DNA of 64,000 bases from Lachnospiraceae bacterium (GTDB lineage Bacteria > Bacillota > Clostridia > Lachnospirales > Lachnospiraceae): NCBI GenBank assembly GCA_910575035.1, contig CAJTDL010000002.1, positions 56,964 through 120,963 of the forward strand. Reading direction: 5' to 3'. Every line of letters begins with the position of its first letter. Within the stretch, counting starts at the first letter, position 1. The notes beneath the pieces were generated by a model. That model made no database searches. It was not told where the DNA came from and was given only the letters and a program-made list of their open reading frames with translations. The position numbers and the translations under genes were made by a program. Shown here piece by piece: positions 56,129 through 64,000 of this stretch.

Positions 56129-56175
56129 TTGTACTATACATATGATACAATAAAATAGATTACCATTCTTGTCAA
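56129..56175 (-). promoter_or_regulatory. natAB-like promoter with palindromic operator
   Basis: Minus strand: -35 TTGACA (56175-56170), 17-base spacer, -10 TATTGT (56152-56147). TTGTA (56129-56133) and TACAA (56146-56150) form an inverted repeat covering the -10 and the start of transcription. Confidence 0.65.
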
Positions 56176-56239
56176 GTAAAAAATAAAATTTCTTGAAAAC
56201 AGCTTTTCCAGGATTTTTTTTAAAAAATATTGCTATTCT

Positions 56240-56393
56240 TCCAAAATATGTTAAGATAGTAGTGTGCATTCTGCACACGGTGAATGTATCTGTAGAATAC
56301 GGAGGGAGTACAAGTGGGTTATTTACGTCACAATCAGTCATCCGTATTTCGCACAACAATCAACCAAAGTAAATATTTAGGAGGAATTTTCAA
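56240..56393 (+). promoter_or_regulatory. ppdK promoter and structured leader
   Basis: A weak -35 TTGCTA and -10 TAAGAT near 56232-56259 precede the perfect hairpin GTGTGCA-TTC-TGCACAC (56261-56277). A second pair, AATACGGA and TCCGTATT (about 56297-56348), can form a larger loop. The ribosome site is AGGAGGAATT. No known riboswitch class is recognised. Confidence 0.45.
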
Positions 56394-59021
56394 ATGGCAA
56401 ACAAATGGGTTTATCTCTTCAAAGAGGGAAATGCAAACATGCGTGAGCTTCTTGGTGGAAAAGGCGCAAACCTTGCTGAAATGACCAGCTTAGGCCTTCC
56501 TGTTCCACAAGGTTTCACAATCACTACAGAGGCTTGTACTCAGTATTATGAAGATGGCCGCCAGATTAACGAGGAAATTCAGGGGCAGATTAACGAGTAC
56601 ATTGGTAAGATGGAAGAGATCACCGGGAAGAAATTTGGCGATACTGAAAATCCGCTTTTAGTATCTGTCCGTTCCGGCGCAAGGGCTTCTATGCCCGGCA
56701 TGATGGATACCATCTTAAACCTCGGCCTGAATGAAACTGTCGTTAACGTAATTGCGGAAAAATCCGGAAATCCCCGTTGGGCTTGGGACTGCTACAGAAG
56801 ATTTATCCAGATGTATTCTGACGTAGTTATGGAAGTTGGCAAGAAATACTTCGAAGAGCTGATTGACAAAATGAAGGCTGAAAGAGGCGTGACCCAGGAC
56901 GTAGAGCTTACGGCTGACGACCTGAAAGATCTAGCTTCACAGTTCAAGGCTGAATACAAGGAAAAGATTGGCGAAGACTTCCCAGACGATCCGAAGGAAC
57001 AGTTAATGGGCGCTGTAAAGGCTGTTTTCCGTTCCTGGGACAACCCTCGCGCAAACGTATACCGCCGCGACAACGACATCCCCTATTCCTGGGGCACTGC
57101 TGTCAACGTACAGAGCATGGCTTTCGGCAACATGGGCGATGACTGCGGCACAGGCGTTGCATTCACCCGTGACCCGGCAACTGGCGAGAAGAAGCTGATG
57201 GGCGAGTTCCTTACCAACGCCCAGGGCGAAGACGTGGTTGCAGGCGTCCGCACCCCAATGCCAATTGCCCAGATGGAAGAAAAATTCCCAGAGGCATTTG
57301 AGCAGTTTAAGCAGGTTTGTGAGACACTTGAGAACCATTACAGGGATATGCAGGATATGGAGTTCACCGTTGAGAACGAAAAACTGTATATGCTCCAGAC
57401 CAGGAACGGCAAGAGAACCGCTCAGGCCGCTTTGAAGATCGCTTGCGACCTGGTGGACGAAGGCATGAGGACAGAGGAAGAAGCGGTTGCCATGATCGAC
57501 CCCCGTAACCTGGATACTCTGCTGCATCCACAGTTCGACGCTGCCAAGCTGAAAGCAACCACACCTGTTTCCAAGGCTCTTGGCGCATCCCCAGGAGCTG
57601 CCTGCGGCAAGATCGTATTCACAGCTGACGATGCAAAAGCATGGGCAGCAAAGGGCGAGAAAGTCGTATTGGTACGTCTGGAGACCTCTCCTGAGGATAT
57701 CGAAGGCATGAAGGCTTCCCAGGGTATCCTGACTGTCCGGGGCGGCATGACCAGCCATGCAGCCGTTGTTGCGCGTGGTATGGGTACCTGCTGCGTATCT
57801 GGCTGTGGCGATATCACAATGGATGAAGAGAATAAGAAATTCACCCTTGCTGGCAAAGAGTACCACGAGGGAGACTTCATCTCCATCGACGGCTCCACAG
57901 GCAACATTTACGATGGCCTGATCCCAACCGTTGACGCCACCATCGCAGGCGAATTCGGCCGGATCATGGGATGGGCTGATAAATACAGGACATTGAAGGT
58001 AAGGACAAATGCAGATACTCCTGCTGACGCTAAGAAGGCCCGCGAGCTTGGCGCAGAGGGCATCGGCCTTTGCCGTACAGAGCATATGTTCTTTGAAGGC
58101 AACCGTATTGATGCATTCCGCGAAATGATCTGTGCAGAAACCGTGGAGGAAAGGGAAGCAGCCCTGGAAAAGATCCTTCCAGAACAGCAGGGAGACTTTG
58201 AGAAATTATATGAGGCTCTGGAAGGGAACCCAGTTACCATCCGTTTCCTGGATCCGCCTCTCCATGAGTTTGTTCCAACAGAGGAAGAGGATATCAAGAA
58301 ACTGGCAGAAGCCCAGGGCAAATCCGTAGAGGATATTAAGGCAATCATTGATTCCCTCCATGAGTTCAACCCAATGATGGGACACCGCGGATGCCGTCTG
58401 GCAGTTACTTATCCGGAAATTGCCAAGATGCAGACAAGTGCAGTGATCCGCGCGGCCATCAACGTACAGAAAGCCCATGTTGACTGGACCGTAAAGCCAG
58501 AGATCATGATCCCATTGGTTGGCGATATCAAGGAATTAAAATATGTGAAGCAGGTGGTTGTAGAGACTGCAGACGCTGAAATCGCTGCTGCTGGCATTGA
58601 CCTGAAGTACGAAGTAGGCACTATGATCGAAATCCCAAGGGCAGCCCTGACTGCAGATGAGATTGCAAAGGAAGCTGACTTCTTCTGCTTCGGCACCAAT
58701 GACCTGACACAGATGACCTTCGGCTTCTCCCGCGATGACTCCGGCAAGTTCTTAGAGGCATACTATGATGCTAAGATCTTTGAGAATGACCCATTCGCAA
58801 AGCTTGACCAGACAGGCGTTGGAAAATTAATGGAAACAGCCATCAAGTTAGGAAAGCCTGTGAATCCAAACCTTCACATCGGCATCTGCGGCGAGCACGG
58901 CGGCGACCCCTCTTCTGTAGAATTCTGCAACAAGATTGGGTTAAATTACGTTTCCTGCTCACCATTCCGCGTGCCAATCGCAAGGCTCGCAGCTGCACAG
59001 GCGGCTATCGCCCAGAAATAG
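56394..59021 (+). CDS. ppdK: Pyruvate, phosphate dikinase
   Basis: An 875-residue enzyme that interconverts pyruvate, ATP and phosphate with phosphoenolpyruvate, AMP and diphosphate; in Clostridia it works in glycolysis or gluconeogenesis. The N-terminal nucleotide-binding domain starts ELLGGKGANLAEMTSLGLPV and includes SVRSGARASMPGMMDTILNL. The central phosphohistidine domain has GGMTSHAAVVARGMG with the catalytic His (about 455). The C-terminal PEP domain has GIGLCRTEHMFF and FCFGTNDLTQMTFGFSRDD. Length is normal and codon use suggests high expression. A strong terminator follows. Confidence 0.97.
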   Translation: MANKWVYLFKEGNANMRELLGGKGANLAEMTSLGLPVPQGFTITTEACTQYYEDGRQINEEIQGQINEYIGKMEEITGKKFGDTENPLLVSVRSGARASMPGMMDTILNLGLNETVVNVIAEKSGNPRWAWDCYRRFIQMYSDVVMEVGKKYFEELIDKMKAERGVTQDVELTADDLKDLASQFKAEYKEKIGEDFPDDPKEQLMGAVKAVFRSWDNPRANVYRRDNDIPYSWGTAVNVQSMAFGNMGDDCGTGVAFTRDPATGEKKLMGEFLTNAQGEDVVAGVRTPMPIAQMEEKFPEAFEQFKQVCETLENHYRDMQDMEFTVENEKLYMLQTRNGKRTAQAALKIACDLVDEGMRTEEEAVAMIDPRNLDTLLHPQFDAAKLKATTPVSKALGASPGAACGKIVFTADDAKAWAAKGEKVVLVRLETSPEDIEGMKASQGILTVRGGMTSHAAVVARGMGTCCVSGCGDITMDEENKKFTLAGKEYHEGDFISIDGSTGNIYDGLIPTVDATIAGEFGRIMGWADKYRTLKVRTNADTPADAKKARELGAEGIGLCRTEHMFFEGNRIDAFREMICAETVEEREAALEKILPEQQGDFEKLYEALEGNPVTIRFLDPPLHEFVPTEEEDIKKLAEAQGKSVEDIKAIIDSLHEFNPMMGHRGCRLAVTYPEIAKMQTSAVIRAAINVQKAHVDWTVKPEIMIPLVGDIKELKYVKQVVVETADAEIAAAGIDLKYEVGTMIEIPRAALTADEIAKEADFFCFGTNDLTQMTFGFSRDDSGKFLEAYYDAKIFENDPFAKLDQTGVGKLMETAIKLGKPVNPNLHIGICGEHGGDPSSVEFCNKIGLNYVSCSPFRVPIARLAAAQAAIAQK

Positions 59022-59077
59022 TACACTGGAAGCTGTGTAAATAGTATATTGACTATTTCACAGGATTTAAAAATAGA

Positions 59078-59118
59078 AATCCCCTGTTACTTTATAAAAA
59101 AGTAACAGGGGATTTTTT
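59078..59118 (+). terminator. Strong terminator after ppdK
   Basis: AATCCCCTGTTACTT (59078-59092) pairs with AAGTAACAGGGGATT (59100-59114), a perfect 15-bp stem followed by TTTT. Confidence 0.95.
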
Positions 59119-59164
59119 GTGCTGTAATGAAGCATAAAGAAACTTCCGTCTGACAGCGGAATGT

Positions 59165-59310
59165 ATTACTCCAGCGGTTAAATATCAATGTATCCCGCTT
59201 GACTAAATTCCCATCTGTTGCGTTGTCATCAATCGGCGTAGCACTCGCTACGCCTCATTCTTCTGCCTTGCATATAGAAATTTATGCCCGATAAAGCGGG
59301 GCAGGCTCTT
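59165..59310. repeat. Second dispersed repeat, long copy
   Basis: Begins GCGGTTAAATATC, contains CATCTGTTGCGTTGT, the hairpin GGCGTAGC-ACTC-GCTACGCC and ends AAGCGGGGCAGG. A shortened relative lies at 38160-38250. It begins where the truncated acetolactate-synthase-like gene stops. Confidence 0.5.
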
Positions 59311-59319
59311 CTGCGCAAT

Positions 59320-60066
59320 CTACGATGTCAGAATTGCGCCCTTCCCCATAATAGTCGTAATCACAGGAACGCCTGTCAGCTCTGCAAGCTGTGCCATCTC
59401 TTTATTTGCATGGGCAATCTTAACTCCGCCGCCTATCAGGAAAACAGGCTTTGCTGCATGGTTCAAGATGTCCAGCGCCTTATTTAACTGTCCCATATGC
59501 ACGGAAGTACCCGGCCTATAACCTCTGACCATAATTTCCTTTGGGTAAAAACCGCTGCCGTAAGCTGTCTGGACATCCTTTGGCAGATCAACCACCACTA
59601 CCCCTGGTTTTCCTGTTTTTGCAATATAAAATGCCTTTTTCATTGTTTCTGCCAAATCTTCCCTCTTTCGTACCATTACGGCATATTTACAGATACTTCT
59701 TGTAATGCCCACAATGTCCACTTCCTGAAAGGCATCATTCCCAATCAGGTATGTGGGAACCTGTCCCGTAAAACATACCAATGGAACACTATCATAATTT
59801 GCGGTAGCAATGCCTGTGACAAGATTCGTAGCACCTGGCCCACCTGTCACAAGGCAGACGCCCACTTTACCCGTAGAACGTGCATAGCCGTCTGCCGCAT
59901 GGATTAAGCCCTGCTCATGACGGGGCAGGATAACGTCTATTTCTTTATCTCCATACAATGCATTAAACAGATCTATCGCCTGCCCTCCCGGATAAGCGAA
60001 CAATGTGCCAACCCCTTCTTCTTTTAACGCCTTCACAAATAAATCTGCACCTGTAATCTGTTTCAT
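59320..60066 (-). pseudogene. Acetolactate-synthase-like gene, C-terminal half missing
   Basis: The 248 residues match the N-terminal half of ThDP enzymes of the IlvB kind: TLFAYPGGQAIDLFNALYGD, ILPRHEQGLIHAADGYARST and VCLVTGGPGATNLVTGIATA with the cofactor-activating Glu in RHEQG. IlvB proteins have about 550 residues; this one stops after TTIMGKGAI with LTS and a stop, where the family would continue through ThDP-binding GDG. The missing part is not found nearby, and an intergenic repeat lies at the break. ATG 60066 is chosen because GGAGGAAG precedes it. It cannot be an active synthase. Confidence 0.88.
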
Positions 60067-60086
60067 AACTTCCTCCATTTCTTAAT

Positions 60087-60102
60087 GCATGTGCTTGCAC
60101 GC
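60087..60102. promoter_or_regulatory. Possible TetR operator upstream of IlvB-like gene
   Basis: GCATGTGCTTGCACGC; in one orientation it matches the site at 60762-60776 in front of the TetR gene at most positions. It lies 20 bases before the IlvB-like start. Confidence 0.5.
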
Positions 60103-60146
60103 ATAAGTTTTGCTTTTTTGGCGCTGACCTCTGACAGCGCCAAATC

Positions 60147-60722
60147 TTACTGATAGATTCCTTTTACAAACATCTGCACACTTTCTTTAATATACTTTTC
60201 TTTTTCTATCTCTGTAAGCTCGTTTCCAAAGGATGCCTTCAAAAATGTGTAACCGAATGTCGCTGAAAATACTGTCAATGCCAGTGTCTTAAAGTCCTTC
60301 TCTGGTATTTTCCCCATTGCGCACATCTTATTCAGGTAATCGGTAAATGCCGTCAAAAAAGCCTGTGGGACTTTCATAATGAGCTGTTTCGTTTCCTCAT
60401 AGAGCTGTGGCGCCCTCAAACCGATTGACAGATTGACGAAATCCGGCGTCATCCGATCCATATATGCCCTCATGAACATTTCCAGGTCTGCCTGCAAATC
60501 CCACTCTATATTTTCAAAAATCTCCAGTGTGACATTTGCCCGCCAGCCAGCCTGGTTGACCCCTTGTAAAACAATATCCTTTTTGCTCTCGAACTTGCGG
60601 AACAGAGTACACTCATTTACGCCAGCTGCCCTTGCAATCTCTTTCGTGGTTGTTGCAACGTATCCCTTATCCCGGACTAATGCCATCGCCGCATCAATGA
60701 TTTTCTGGCTTGTTTCATCCAC
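60147..60722 (-). CDS. TetR-family repressor
   Basis: A 191-residue regulator. The N-terminal HTH is DKGYVATTTKEIARAAGVNE followed by CTLFRKFESKKDIVLQGVNQ, typical of TetR. The rest is a helical ligand/dimer domain with no closer match. The start is GTG at 60722, with GGGGG 8 bases before it. It probably controls its own gene and the IlvB-like gene downstream, since both have the TGCAAG(T/C)ACA site. The effector is unknown. Confidence 0.88.
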   Translation of the reverse strand: MDETSQKIIDAAMALVRDKGYVATTTKEIARAAGVNECTLFRKFESKKDIVLQGVNQAGWRANVTLEIFENIEWDLQADLEMFMRAYMDRMTPDFVNLSIGLRAPQLYEETKQLIMKVPQAFLTAFTDYLNKMCAMGKIPEKDFKTLALTVFSATFGYTFLKASFGNELTEIEKEKYIKESVQMFVKGIYQ

Positions 60723-60761
60723 ATTCTGTTCCCCCTTTCTGCGGATTTATCAACATATTTT

Positions 60762-60809
60762 CATGCAAGTACACGCTTTCATAATAGCAAAGTAAATGCC
60801 CAAAGTCAA
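60762..60809 (-). promoter_or_regulatory. TetR gene promoter and operator
   Basis: Minus strand: -35 TTGACT (60809-60804), 17-base spacer, -10 TATTAT (60786-60781). The CATGCAAGTACACGC site (60762-60776) lies just past the -10, where a repressor would block transcription. Confidence 0.75.
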
Positions 60810-61128
60810 GCATAAAATAATCCTTACTGGGAAAGACTCCCCTGGCAGGTACGCCCAAGTGTATATATAAGCCCATACTCCTGAAATTCACATATCCAAG
60901 CCCACATGCCATGCTTCTGCTATAATTATAGAAGGAATTTGCCAATGGTTCCCCTATGCTTCCTACATCATCCAATCAAATACCTCAATGCAAACAACAG
61001 GGTATCAGGCTTGCAACGCTGCAGAGCAGGGGGTATTTGCACGCGCAAGTGGAAAAATTATATTATTTCCTTATTTTTGGGATATTCCTCCCCCCTAATT
61101 TGTTTTCTTTATATAGGAGGTGCAGATT
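60810..61128. other. Intergenic stretch before sigma-factor gene
   Basis: No gene is supported. A TTGCACGCGCAAG motif near 61036-61048 resembles the TetR sites weakly. The ribosome site AGGAGG lies at 61115-61120. I could not fix a promoter for the sigma gene. Confidence 0.35.
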
Positions 61129-61638
61129 ATGAAATACGCAGAGAAACAAAAAGTCCTGGAATGCTATCAAAAGCATAAAGACATGATCTTCAAGCTTGCA
61201 TGGGCTTACTGCAAGGATACCTACCAGGCAGAAGACATATTTCAGGAAGTCTTTTACAAGTACTTAACTTACCACCCTAAGTTCAAAACCCCAGAGCATG
61301 AAAAAGCCTGGCTAATCCGAACTACCATCAACCTCTGTAAAAACTTCCTGAAAAGCAAGTGGAACCGCGACATCCAGCAGTTGGAAGAATGGGACAAGGG
61401 GCAGGAATCCCTGTCAGATCCCTCTGATGCCTTTGATGCGCTGAAAAACGCCATTCTGGACTTACCGGAAAAATACCGCATACCAATTCATCTGTACTAC
61501 TATGAAGACTACTCTGTGCGTGAGATCTCGCATCTTCTGCACAAAAGCGAAAGCACCATCCAGACACAGCTGCAGCGTGGAAGGGAAAAAATCAAACAAA
61601 CACTTGAAAGGAGTGAACGACATGACATTAGAGCATAA
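61129..61638 (+). CDS. ECF-type sigma factor
   Basis: A 169-residue sigma-70 family factor. Region 2 is YQKHKDMIFKLAWAYCKDTY then QAEDIFQEVFYKYLTYHPKF; region 4 is LPEKYRIPIHLYYYEDYSVR then EISHLLHKSESTIQTQLQRG. It should direct RNA polymerase to a small stress or envelope regulon. ATG 61129 is preferred because AGGAGG is 8 bases upstream. The next gene overlaps by 17 bases and probably encodes its membrane partner (anti-sigma type). The signal is unknown. Confidence 0.9.
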   Translation: MKYAEKQKVLECYQKHKDMIFKLAWAYCKDTYQAEDIFQEVFYKYLTYHPKFKTPEHEKAWLIRTTINLCKNFLKSKWNRDIQQLEEWDKGQESLSDPSDAFDALKNAILDLPEKYRIPIHLYYYEDYSVREISHLLHKSESTIQTQLQRGREKIKQTLERSERHDIRA

Positions 61639-62749
61639 CACTTACAAAGAGGCCATTTCAGACGTAAAGCTGCCAGATGATGTGGGCGTAGGGCTTGTAG
61701 AAAGCGCCATCCAAAGAAAGGAACGCCGCACCCAGAAATTCCGGGTACAGGCCGTAGCCGCAATTGCAGGCATCATGATTATCGCCTTTGGCGCAAATGG
61801 CGTCTGCTATGCGCAGACGGGAATGAATATCTGGGAAATACTAGGTTCTGTCTACCATAAGACAGAAAACACAGCAGCTGCTGCCGTAGCAGAGGGTTTC
61901 CGGGACTGCGGCGACTCCATTATTTATGACAACCGACAATTCACTGTGGAATCTTATAACTTTGACCCTATAAACTGCGAGATATACTATTCTATCCGCA
62001 TCGATTCCCTGGACGGAACGCCTTTAAACTTGGATGATTTTACAGATAATACAGACCTTCCTCCAAAATATTGTTTTTCATCCGCCCCAACCCGCTCAAC
62101 CCCCAACGAGTCTTACGGCTGCAGCGGAGGGCCTTTTTCCACTGACTATGCAAATGAAGAACACACTTCCATCCGCAGCATCTACCATGATGTTTATACT
62201 TTTGAAAATGCAGGAACCTCAGAAGACCGAATAGACATTATCCTGTCTGCAAGGGATGGCGAAGATGTAGAAAACGGTATCACCTATTATCACTATAAAA
62301 AAGTGGATTCGATCTCACTGGAGCCAACCAACCAAATGGGCTATATTCAGGCAGACGGCAGCGCCCTGGACAATTGCACAAATATTAAGATTACCCCTGG
62401 CGGAATCTCCCTGTATTTTAAAACACCCAACGATATATCCTTTAGACTGATGGAGCCAGGCCAGGAACCTTTTAACCTCATAACACTTAAAATGAAAGAC
62501 GGCGCTTCCTACTACCTGTTCATTAGCACGCCAGAAGGCTGGACGCCTCTGGATGAATCCAGCGGAACGCTAGATGCCACAGGGTACCAGACGCCAGAGG
62601 GCGAAGTACCGAGCGAGTCCATACTGGGCACATTTAGCGCCGGCGGCAGCTATGGAGAATATGATTTCTCCACCGTATTTAATTCTCTCATCAATATCAA
62701 TGAAATTGCCGCACTCTATGTAGACGGTGTAGAGATGCCATTAAAATAA
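61622..62749 (+). CDS. DUF4179-type membrane protein, likely anti-sigma partner
   Basis: A 375-residue protein: a cytoplasmic start of about 40 residues (YKEAISDVKLPDDVGVGLVE), one membrane helix (QAVAAIAGIMIIAFGANGVC, about 45-65) and a large outer domain rich in beta strands with DNRQFTVESYNFDP. This matches DUF4179-like proteins that sit beside ECF sigma factors and hold them at the membrane. ATG 61622 lies inside the sigma gene behind GGAGTGAACGAC, so translation is coupled. A hairpin follows. Confidence 0.82.
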   Translation: MTLEHNTYKEAISDVKLPDDVGVGLVESAIQRKERRTQKFRVQAVAAIAGIMIIAFGANGVCYAQTGMNIWEILGSVYHKTENTAAAAVAEGFRDCGDSIIYDNRQFTVESYNFDPINCEIYYSIRIDSLDGTPLNLDDFTDNTDLPPKYCFSSAPTRSTPNESYGCSGGPFSTDYANEEHTSIRSIYHDVYTFENAGTSEDRIDIILSARDGEDVENGITYYHYKKVDSISLEPTNQMGYIQADGSALDNCTNIKITPGGISLYFKTPNDISFRLMEPGQEPFNLITLKMKDGASYYLFISTPEGWTPLDESSGTLDATGYQTPEGEVPSESILGTFSAGGSYGEYDFSTVFNSLININEIAALYVDGVEMPLK

Positions 62750-62763
62750 AAATTGTAAATCCC

Positions 62764-62800
62764 AGAAGGGATGCGGGGCAGCCAGCCTTGCATCCCTTCT
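62764..62800. terminator. Terminator between convergent genes
   Basis: AGAAGGGATGC (62764-62774) pairs with GCATCCCTTCT (62790-62800), 11 bp. It can serve both the DUF4179 gene and the LysR gene. Confidence 0.7.
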
Positions 62801-62824
62801 ATTTGCCTGGCCTGATGAGTTCCA

Positions 62825-63712
62825 TCAAAAGCCCTTCAGATATTTATAAAATGTATCTGCCGCCAGGCTTTTTGCCCTCCCCTTATCAGAAACGATCTGG
62901 ATCGACCGTTTAGGTATCTTACAATCCGTTTGGATCTTCACCAGGCTCTTTTCTTCTAACAGAGGCCGTGCCAGGCTTTCCGGCACAAAGCCAATGCCAA
63001 AATGATTCCGAATCAAAGGCAGCATAAGCCCAAAGGTAGCCACCTCCATATCCAGTTCCAGATCCAGGCTGTGTTTTAGAAACAGATCCTTATAAAAATC
63101 ATAGGTACATGTGCCTTTTCCCAGGCCTACCCATGGATAATCCTTCAGTTCCTGCAGCCCCACAGGCTTCTGGCACAGAAAATCGTATTTCGTTCCTCCC
63201 ACCAGAATTTCCTGAAAATCCAATATATTTTCAAAAAAAAGATTCTGAGGCATGGGGATTGGGGTCGTTACCACTGCAAATTCCAGCTTTCCGCCCAAGA
63301 GGCTTCTTATGATTTCCGGGGTAGCATGATTGTGGATTTTTATTTTGATCTTAGGATACTTCATCTTAAAATCCCGCATAACATCCAACAGGAAAAGATA
63401 CAATGCCGTTTCTGTAGCCCCGATCTCAATGGTTCCAGCGCCTTGCCGCTCCTGCCCGCACAGCTCTTCCTGGGCATTCAGAAGATGCTGGAATGCAATC
63501 TCCACATGGGCATAGAGCCGCTCTCCCTGTTCTGTCAAGGAAATGCCCCTGGGCTCGCGGATAAAAAGCTGGCAGTCTAACTGGGATTCCAGCAGCTTCA
63601 TGACGCGGGTAACGTTAGGCTGGTTGCTGCCTAAGGCAGCGGCGGCTTTGGTCATGTTTTTGTATTTGGCTACATAATAAAATATTTTATAGTATTCGAA
63701 GTTGATATCCAT
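62825..63712 (-). CDS. LysR-family transcription regulator
   Basis: A 295-residue regulator. The N-terminal winged helix is FYYVAKYKNMTKAAAALGSN, then QPNVTRVMKLLESQLDCQLF; the effector domain from about 90 opens GTIEIGATETALYLFLLDVM. LysR proteins commonly control the divergent neighbour, here a MATE transporter gene. The ribosome site is weak (AGGAG 15 bases upstream of the ATG). The effector is not known. Confidence 0.9.
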   Translation of the reverse strand: MDINFEYYKIFYYVAKYKNMTKAAAALGSNQPNVTRVMKLLESQLDCQLFIREPRGISLTEQGERLYAHVEIAFQHLLNAQEELCGQERQGAGTIEIGATETALYLFLLDVMRDFKMKYPKIKIKIHNHATPEIIRSLLGGKLEFAVVTTPIPMPQNLFFENILDFQEILVGGTKYDFLCQKPVGLQELKDYPWVGLGKGTCTYDFYKDLFLKHSLDLELDMEVATFGLMLPLIRNHFGIGFVPESLARPLLEEKSLVKIQTDCKIPKRSIQIVSDKGRAKSLAADTFYKYLKGF

Positions 63713-63732
63713 ATGAAATTTTTATTGCTCCT

Positions 63733-63776
63733 ATATGATATATGTATTTTTCATATTCCTATGCAAGTAGTATAAT
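63733..63776 (+). promoter_or_regulatory. Divergent control region of LysR and MATE genes
   Basis: -10 TATAAT (63771-63776) with a weak -35 TTTTCA (63748-63753) for the MATE gene. ATATGA-N12-TCATAT (63733-63756) is an inverted repeat overlapping the -35, the place for a LysR-type site. Confidence 0.55.
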
Positions 63777-63824
63777 ACAGATTTGGCAGGATGTAAATAT
63801 TGGGAAAAGAAAGGATGACCTACT

Positions 63825-64000
63825 ATGAACAAAGACTTAACGCAAGGAAACCCCCAAAAAGTCCTCTGGGCCTTTTGCATGCCCATGTTTGGAAGCATTG
63901 TATTCCAACAGCTTTATAATATCGCTGATTCCCTGGTGGCAGGCAAGTTTATTGGCGAAAACGCACTTGCAGCCGTCGGGAACAGCTATAATATCACATT
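63825..64000 (+). CDS. MATE-family efflux transporter, 3' end outside window
   Basis: The first 58 codons of a MATE transporter: NKDLTQGNPQKVLWAFCMPM, then FGSIVFQQLYNIADSLVAGK, then FIGENALAAVGNS. The motif with an Asn/Asp pair (NIADSLVAGK) is the usual start of the first half. AAAGGATG precedes the ATG. It is divergent from the LysR gene. It is a different gene from the broken MATE at 52183. Confidence 0.85.
   Translation, partial: MNKDLTQGNPQKVLWAFCMPMFGSIVFQQLYNIADSLVAGKFIGENALAAVGNSYNIT

Noticed and set aside
56240-56393. Riboswitch in the ppdK leader
   Set aside because: Two hairpins are present but no conserved core of a known riboswitch class could be seen.
57003-58085. 360-codon open frame on the minus strand inside ppdK
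   Set aside because: It is antisense to a highly biased core gene; long antisense frames are common there and it has no ribosome site or recognisable domain.
60715-60975. 86-codon frame upstream of the TetR gene
   Set aside because: It covers the TetR promoter and operator and has no recognisable composition.

Overview
The window looks like chromosome of a gut-type Clostridia, most probably Lachnospiraceae. The clues are pyruvate phosphate dikinase, a DUF1836 protein, a YerC-type TrpR relative, a CIRCE-controlled Hsp20, a BlaI/M56 pair, TTG/GTG starts behind strong AGGAGG sites, and a Tn4451-type mobilizable element. This placement is inference from gene content; no rRNA or tRNA gene is visible.

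Layout, left to right. 1-1383: an IS1182-type transposase cut by the window edge. 1523-5623: a surface or spore-coat locus of two collagen-like proteins flanking a TPR-containing family 2 glycosyltransferase. 5795-7018: a sigma-factor fragment, a ZIP metal transporter and a truncated HMA protein. 7169-21125: a defence-like island with two decayed copies of one cassette (large DUF6079/BrxC-PglY-like P-loop ATPase plus adenine-type DNA methylase). Each copy has lost a different part, so exactly one intact ATPase, one intact methylase and one nuclease-like gene remain. Between the halves sit a Zn/Cd/Co-type P1B ATPase with a separate HMA chaperone, a coiled-coil protein, an AraC/GyrI-type regulator and a TipAL-type MerR regulator.

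21250-29000: a Tn4451-like mobilizable element with small accessory genes, an AT-rich pair (HEPN-like protein and a YhcG/DUF1016 PDDEXK nuclease), a possible oriT, mobC, relaxase, TnpW and a TnpX-type serine recombinase. 29183-34859: an ABC transporter with two FtsX-like permeases and its two-component system; five copies of a GGTGGAGTT-type box phased by 11 bp link the two promoters. 34860-36500: decayed integrative-element genes, including a broken parB, next to the 3' end of rlmD.

36691-64000 is mostly core chromosome: rlmD, pcrA, DUF1836, yerC, carB, a BlaI/M56 pair, nagB-nagA, hsp20, a MATE gene with an in-frame TGA, a GNAT, a NatAB-type ABC exporter, ppdK, a truncated acetolactate-synthase-like gene with a TetR regulator, an ECF sigma factor with a DUF4179 partner, a LysR regulator and the start of a second MATE gene. 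A roughly 144-bp intergenic repeat able to fold into several stems occurs four times. One copy lies between a CIRCE-containing promoter and hsp20, in what should be its 5' leader.
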